Shown: positions 58,352-64,000 of the stretch, piece after piece
Layout: each line of letters starts with the position of its first letter
How positions within the stretch are numbered: position 1 is the first letter of the stretch
From: Austropuccinia psidii
Taxonomy: Eukaryota > Basidiomycota > Pucciniomycetes > Pucciniales > Sphaerophragmiaceae
Length of the DNA: 64,000 bases
Direction: 5' to 3'
Assembly: GCA_023105745.1 (NCBI GenBank)
Contig: JALGQZ010000005.1
Span: 61,308,019 to 61,372,018, forward strand
Program-made: the position numbers and the translations under genes
The notes under the pieces: model-generated
Told to the model about the DNA's origin: nothing
Databases searched by the model: none
What the model saw: only the letters and a program-made list of their open reading frames with translations

Positions 58352-58396
58352 ACGTGAAGTCAATCGCCAACGAATGACACAAGATTCTCCCTGGTG
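58352..58396 (-). repeat. Right terminal inverted repeat, 45 bp
   Basis: Read from the outside it starts CACCAGGGAGAATCTTGTG and ends CTTCACGT. It pairs with 36556-36600. The next bases (CTTGGACAC) belong to the family D gag. Confidence 0.85.
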
Positions 58397-61024
58397 CTTG
58401 GACACAGTAGTGGATAGCAAAACAATGAGGGAGATAATATCAACCCTGCCATTCACACGCCAATTCAATGGAGACCTCAAACCAGAGGACTGGAAAGACA
58501 TGGATCAAGTTCTTCAGCTCCACCAACTCCTCAAGGACCTATCCCAATGGAGCATGGACAACAAGAGGTTCAACCTGGAATCTCACTGGGCAGAACTTGG
58601 AGCAAGTTTCCAGAAGATCTGTCTCAAAGAGATAGACTTCAAAGACCTTATGGTAATCACCAAAGGTTGGAATCCTATGAGTCAGTTCAGACTCCTGGAG
58701 GCAAGGGCACAGAGGATAAGGGAGAATCAAGCCACTATCCAAGCTATAGAAGTACAGTTAACCCAGACAGGGCCTACTCAGATTCCTTCAGGCTCACAAG
58801 GAGCAGGCCAAATCAGCTCTCCAGTGGCTTCACACCATTCAGAAACCAACAGATCAATGACCAAGAGTCACCACTCTTCACAATTCCAGCTGTTTCCAGG
58901 AGAAGAAAAGGATACAAAGGGAAAAACAAGACCTAATTTAGCCAAAGGCAGAAAGAATCAGACCCATGATCCAGAAGTTGTTGGATTTGGTGAAGGAAGC
59001 ACACAAGAACCAGACGTAGTTGCAAACCACTCTAGAATCAGTAGTCCTAGTAATGGAAACATTACCCCCACTCAGACTGAACAGAACATTGTCACATCTG
59101 AGAGCAACATCAACAGTGATACACTTTGGTTACAAATGCCCCAATATGCTGAGCAATCTGCAAAACAGTTTTCTGAACTTGATGCACGCCATGAGAGGAT
59201 GAAGAAATTAACAGCCTTCACGGATAAAATAATTAAAAATCTTCAAGGCCATGCTCAATTGAGCAAAGCCTCAGAAGAAACCAACAAAAGACTGAATCTA
59301 GTCTTTGAAGAACAACACCACAGCAGAAGGGACAGGGATTGTCTTGCCCAAGACATAAAAAAATGGTTTAATGTCTACCATAACTTGAAGCCCCAACCAC
59401 AAGGCAAAGTTATGGAAAATCCATATCAACCAGATGAAATCAAACCAGATTCCATGTTGATGAATAAGGCAAGATCTCCATCACAATACCAGGATGGAGA
59501 TGGCATGTCTTATTCAGAGGAAGAAGCCTTGAAAAATCTTCCTGAGGCCTCAAGCTGGCCCAAATTCTCTGGAACAGGAGAATATGATCATATGGAACTC
59601 ATAGATTATATTTATGGACTCTTCATTGATGTACCAAGCATACCAGACTACTGGATTACTGCTAGATTAAATACTGCATTTAAAGGTCATGCTAGTATAT
59701 GGTACACAGAAATGAAAGAAATCCATGGCAGAAGGAACTGACCATGGTGGAAGAGTCAAATCATCCAAAAGTACAGTAATGGAATTCGGATATGGCAAAA
59801 GATCATGTCATTTGATAATGACAAATACTCTGTGGACAAAGATACATATGAGTGGTGTCAAAGACAGTCTAAAAGACTTAAAGCCATTGACCCTCAGATG
59901 AACATCCAAATGAGAAGTCACAAACTTCTGGCACAACTGCCAGCAGAACTAGAGCATGCACTAAAATGCAGATGCAACCGAAATTGCACTCTAGATGACA
60001 TTGCTAATACCTTACAAGACATAAGGAAAAGAACTAATATAGGGAAATTCACCCCATATAAGAGCAGTGGTTTCAAAGAAAAACAACCTTTCAGGGTAGA
60101 CTTTAAAGACAAACCCAGAGGAAGGGTGGCAGATGTGACAAAGAAGAAGAATTCTTTTCACAATTGTGGTTCAACAGACCACTATGCCAACAACTGTCCA
60201 AAGGGAAAGAAAAAAGCCTATGCCATTGAGAAAGTCCCAGAAGAGGAAGCCTCAACAGAGGATTCTGAATCAGACTCCATGGGTGATGCCATCAGAGAAC
60301 TATCTGATGATGACCAAGACCCAAAGGAAGAATTTCTAGTAGAATACCAAGAGGAAACTCCACTAGAAATTCAGGACATACAGTTGAAAGCAGGCATGCC
60401 ACAGGATACTGCCAATAAAGACTTGTGCAAACACACACAAGATGCACAAACATTCCTGGTTACACCAACCAAAGGAATGGCATATATACCTGGAACAGCC
60501 ACTAAAATGACTGTCTGTATTGACAATGCTCAACATCCATTGATCATTGATAGTGGGGCACACTGCTCCATAGTGGACAGCAATTATCTGAATAACAACT
60601 TCCCAAATTGGGAAAAACAACTCTTGCCAACCAAGGCAAAGAACTTTAAAAGTGCCTCAGGGAAGATGACGTCCATTGGTACAATTATCAAAGAGATAAT
60701 TATACCCCACAGGAAAGGTAATATCAGATGCAACCCAAAGTTTGTAGTGCTTGATGATGCCTACATCCAAGGGTTCTTACTGGGAAGAGACTACCAGAGG
60801 ATGTATGGCATAGACATGTACAATAGTAAAAACAGGCATATTACCATTGGTACCAACAAAGAAAAGAAATTTTTACTTGATATATACCCAATCTCTACCC
60901 ATTTCCCACTAGAGGAACTACTGAATGAATTCAGGGAGGGACATTTTAGCACTACCCTCACCAGTAAACAAAAACTAAGTTTACTGAAGATGCTGAGGAA
61001 GAACAGACCAGCATTTTCCATTGT
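58397..61024 (+). pseudogene. Ty3/gypsy family D gag and protease, truncated at both ends
   Basis: It is one reading frame with a single TGA at 59739-59741 (after HGRRN). The gag part includes WPKFSGTGEYDHMEL, the family D counterpart of the capsid motif in family A, and a zinc knuckle at about 60157-60195 in which the first Cys is Phe (FHNCGSTDHYANNC). The protease core is LIIDSGAHCSIV at about 60540-60575, then GRDYQRMYGID. The 5' end is replaced by the DNA transposon TIR, which supplies an in-frame ATG at 58374. The 3' end is cut at 61024 by a family C LTR, removing RT and integrase. Confidence 0.85.
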
Positions 61025-63002
61025 TGTGAACCTTTGAGATATGACCACATACCCAAAAAGGTCACAAGAAATATTTAATATAATTATACATTAAAAATAA
61101 GTACTTTTAAAAATACAAAAATACCATAAATTGGCATAAAACTTAGTTTAACTTAAGAACCAATGAATCAACATGTGAAATAAATTATACCATTGGATTC
61201 CTCATGGTAAAATACACATATACCATTTTTATGGCATATCTGTAAAGTCAATATTTAATAAGGTATAAGTAATAATACCTTATAAAATACACAAATCCTT
61301 ATTTATCTCAAACCCAATGAGACAACATGTAAAATAAATGGTACCAGTGGATTCTCCATAAAAATTCACATATAAAACAATTAAGATGCTAAGTTTTAAA
61401 ATCAATACTTAAGGAATTAACCTGAATATATACACTTTTTTGGTCAATGCATATATTCAAGGATTTTAGCTATTATTTCTTGAATTATGCATGATAGAGT
61501 GATGAACCAAAAGGAAAGTCATCACGTAATTACTGTAGAAGTACAGAAATAAATTTTATTTCACAATTTATAAGCAAGGTTGAAACCTGTAAGGAATTAT
61601 TGATTAAAATCAACAGAGCTGTTGACCACTTTGTTGTGAAAGTGATCCAAACTTAAAAAAGAGTGGGCAGTTGTATTCTACTAGTTCATTCGTGAAGAAT
61701 GATGTATTTTTTACTATAATATTGAAGGTATAACCCCTTGAACTCATAGTTTGAAGCTTAAAATATTAAATTTCAACAGAAAAGATGAGTTACAAGAAAA
61801 ATCATCAAAAATAGAGTTTTGATGATGTAATTAAATTCTCTTGGAAGCATAATACTATTATTCCAAGCTATTAGAATTCACCCTCTGAATGGCTGTAGCG
61901 TGTAAATCTTAAAGGTTATTAAGGATCAAAGTTTGACCTTAATTTGATCATTTATGATCACTCACTGTAACCTTGAATTAAGTTTAACAGTCATATGAGT
62001 GATAAAATTGGTGAATACTATTAGTTTATGATTAAAACTAATAAAATCCACGAATTTTGCGGTTCTTGCAAGCCTTTGACGTCATCAAACCTAGAGTTAT
62101 AGTGATAACTCTAAATAGTGGCGTAATAATGATGTAATATGGTTTGATCATGATGTAATCATCACCAAACCTTAAAATATTGATCAATCCCAGTGGATAT
62201 GATCAGTGCACGTCTATTAGAAGCCTTTTGGACTCTAGGAAGGAGGTATTTACTATAAATAGAGCTCTTTTTACTCTGGTTTCCCCTCAGACGCATCAAA
62301 AACATTAAATCAATACAATAAAAAGGTAATTTCTTTATTCTTTATATATAAAACTTTTATATTATCAAAGACCAAAGATAATATTTTCATAATCATCAAT
62401 TTTGACGTGATTAAATCATTTATTTGATTGTTTTTGTTAAAAATCTCTCTAAAAATCTCATTTCCACGTAAAAATCGAGAATATTTGTAATTTTCTCTAT
62501 TTTTTTATTGTTAATACAATTTGGATAAGCTGTATTTACATTATTTGGCGCAAAATATCTCAAAATTATTATATTAAGTATTAAAAGTAGGTTATTTACT
62601 CTTATTATAATAATTTTCTCTCTATTATTCTTTTAAAAATTCTTTGATTGATATAAATAGTATTTATATTAATGTATAACTTTAATATTGGTAATATTAT
62701 TGTTATTAATTGTTCTTTATTAATAAAAAACAATATTTTATCCCTTTATTATTTGTTTGTAACAATAATAAAGTGCCTTTGAATATATTAATTATTTTAT
62801 ATTAATATATTTATTTTATTATATCATATTTTATAATAGAAATTATATTATTAATAATATAATTATTTTTACGTCATAATTATAATAATGATTTATTATT
62901 ATAATTATTTTTATCTTATTTATTTCATTTATAAGGACATTCATAGTACATTAAGTCAAATATTAGTAATTTTTACTTATTGTTTCATAGTCAAACCTTA
63001 CA
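61025..63002 (+). repeat. 5' LTR, gypsy family C
   Basis: 1978 bp, TGTGAACCTTTGAG to CAAACCTTACA, homologous to the solo LTR at 37221-39220. It inserted after ATTGT (61020-61024) in family D protease/RT sequence. TTTGGGGGCCTGGCC follows as PBS, so this is the left LTR of an element running off the window. Confidence 0.92.
62254..62262 (+). promoter_or_regulatory. LTR TATA box (family C)
   Basis: TATAAATAG is followed by pyrimidine-rich sequence and a CTCAGACGCATC stretch, about 1.23 kb into the LTR. The position is comparable with the family A box. Confidence 0.55.
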
Positions 63003-63004
63003 TT

Positions 63005-63021
63005 TGGGGGCCTGGCCGCGA
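63005..63021 (+). other. Primer-binding-site-like sequence (family C)
   Basis: TGGGGGCCTGGCCGCGA starts two bases after the LTR. The first eight bases are shared with families A and B. Confidence 0.6.
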
Positions 63022-63514
63022 TATTTACTCTCAAATGCCTCTAAAAACATTCTAATTGGGCTTATCCAATAATAAATTATATTTATAATCATAAAATTAT
63101 ATAATAATTTTATATTTATTGATTTTAAAAGCTATTGAGGAATTTGGGAAGTAATTGTACTGTCTTACACGTGGTTTTTCACATCCTTAGACTTGGAAAA
63201 ACTTTCTTTGAGTGACTCTAGTAATTAAAAAAGATACTTTATAAATTAAGAATAATTTTATATTATAAATTAATTTTATAAAAGAATCATATTTATTTTT
63301 ATTTTATTCTTTAAAAATAAACACATAAAAAATAATAAAAATATTAAAAACCAATAAAAAAGTTATTTTATTCATTTTAATTTCATTTCTTTAATTATTT
63401 TCATTTTTTTTTAAAAAAAAAGATATAAAACCAATTCTCACGTGGAAAATTGCCATATCTTACCAAAAAATAACACTTTTATATAAAAGACTGATATTTA
63501 TTTGTCTCTTTTAG
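63022..63514 (+). other. AT-rich leader of the family C element
   Basis: About 500 bp of strongly AT-rich sequence between the PBS and the leader exon. It ends in a pyrimidine-rich acceptor TCTCTTTTAG at 63514. No gene is seen. Confidence 0.5.
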
Positions 63515-64000
63515 TGTTTGAAGACAACCCAACAGAGGACAACCAAACCACTGTTGAAAGATTGGTGGAAGAAACTTGTCAAAGTTCTCGAACACCAATA
63601 ATCACTAAGAAAAAGAAAGCCAAGAAATTGGACTTTCCAGGACCCACTATTCAGGACTCTGAAGGTGAGTACCTCATTTATAAATTGCCATAAGAGTATT
63701 TCTTTTCTAAAATCCTCTTATTTCTTATTTTTCTTATAATATGACTACCAGAAGAGGCTTCCAATACTCCATCAAATCAGATGGAGCTGGACTCAGCGGT
63801 AGAATTGATTCCTCAGAAGGGAAAAGGAAGGGCAATATCCCCAGTGGAACAGAATCCACACAAGGAAGTGCCTTATCCCAAAGGCAAGTCCCAGAAATGC
63901 CCATGATATCTGAACCTGCATTGGAACTAAGTATGAGTAACTGAAATAGGTACAAATCACATTCAGAGGGCTCAAATACACATTTACATGAGCCAATACA
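63515..64000 (+). pseudogene. Family C leader exon and start of gag, cut by window edge
   Basis: The leader exon 63515-63664 reads VFEDNPTEDNQTTVERL through GPTIQDSEG and ends before GTGAGT. The intron 63665-63751 ends ACTACCAG. Spliced, the frame continues as EEASNTPSNQMELDS to a TGA near 63908. The ATG at 63741, 9 nt before the acceptor AG, opens another frame (MTTRRGFQYS), which I recall as the usual gag start in related elements; here it meets TGA at 63942-63944. Gag is therefore broken in this copy, and the rest lies beyond the window. Confidence 0.6.

Larger units (their letters stand above)
36556..58396 (+). mobile_element. Large TIR DNA transposon (~21.8 kb, CACTA/Tnp2-like) with TET-like, SNF2 and Zn2Cys6-like genes
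   Basis: It is bounded by 45-bp TIRs matching at 40 of 45 positions and starting CACCAGGG. Order inside: minisatellite (with a solo LTR), unknown four-exon gene (+), TET-like oxygenase (+), minisatellite, Zn2Cys6-like gene (-), SNF2 helicase (+), unknown gene (-), Tnp2 transposase (+). Without the 2005-bp solo LTR insertion it would be about 19.8 kb. Flanks read ATT and CTT, so no perfect 3-bp target duplication is seen. Most genes have lesions, so this copy is probably dead. Published work links TET/JBP expansions in basidiomycetes to transposons; here a Tnp2-type transposase is in the same TIR unit. Confidence 0.7.

Overview
This looks like a transposon-saturated stretch of a rust fungus genome (Pucciniales). 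The chromodomain Ty3/gypsy polyproteins, the Tnp2/SNF2/TET-like transposon proteins and a Zn2Cys6-like peptide match families I recall from predicted proteins of Austropuccinia psidii (myrtle rust). That species assignment is from memory and was not tested by any search. Introns are short, 58-90 bp, with GTRAGT-type donors and one perfect TACTAAC branch point. I see no ordinary host gene, tRNA, rRNA or CRISPR array.

Layout. 1-4766: the 3' end of a plus-strand Ty3/gypsy element (family A) inserted into the leader of a minus-strand family A element. 4767-15236: a partial, inverted copy of a large TIR DNA transposon, broken off on its left by the LTR elements. It carries a Zn2Cys6-like gene (plus), a TET/JBP-like 2OG-Fe(II) dioxygenase gene with a full catalytic domain (minus) and a four-exon gene of unknown function (minus). 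15237-35210: nested LTR retrotransposons. A complete family A element (19165-29289, target duplication TACAA) sits inside a family B LTR, followed by two decayed family B 5' halves. 35211-36555: unidentified. 36556-58396: a nearly 22-kb TIR-bounded DNA transposon. Its left half is the mirror image of 4767-15236, and its right half adds a SNF2/Rad5-like helicase, an uncharacterised minus-strand gene and a Tnp2 (CACTA/En-Spm, CMC superfamily) transposase. A solo family C LTR (target duplication CTTAC) sits in one of its minisatellites. 58397-61024: gag-protease remnant of a fourth gypsy family (D). 61025-64000: 5' LTR and leader of a family C element.

How it fits together. The main object is the 36556-58396 element, which combines a transposase, a chromatin-remodeller-type helicase, a putative 5-methylcytosine oxidase, a DNA-binding-domain peptide and two conserved unknown genes between 45-bp TIRs with TGACG-rich subterminal repeats. 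The copy in this window is decayed (nonsense codons, frameshifts, lost start codons, two internal deletions). The partial left copy keeps the full catalytic region of the oxygenase and the Zn2Cys6 domain. A family of 24-bp quasi-palindromes recurs in the spaces between its genes, and two minisatellites sharing a GCGTAAGGAT core bracket the oxygenase cassette.

The gypsy families A, B and C are related: their LTRs begin TGTGA(G/A)CCTT, end CTTACA and are followed by TTTGGGGGCC. In all three, the likely gag start codon lies a few bases before a splice acceptor, so splicing would remove it and join a leader exon to a different, overlapping reading frame.
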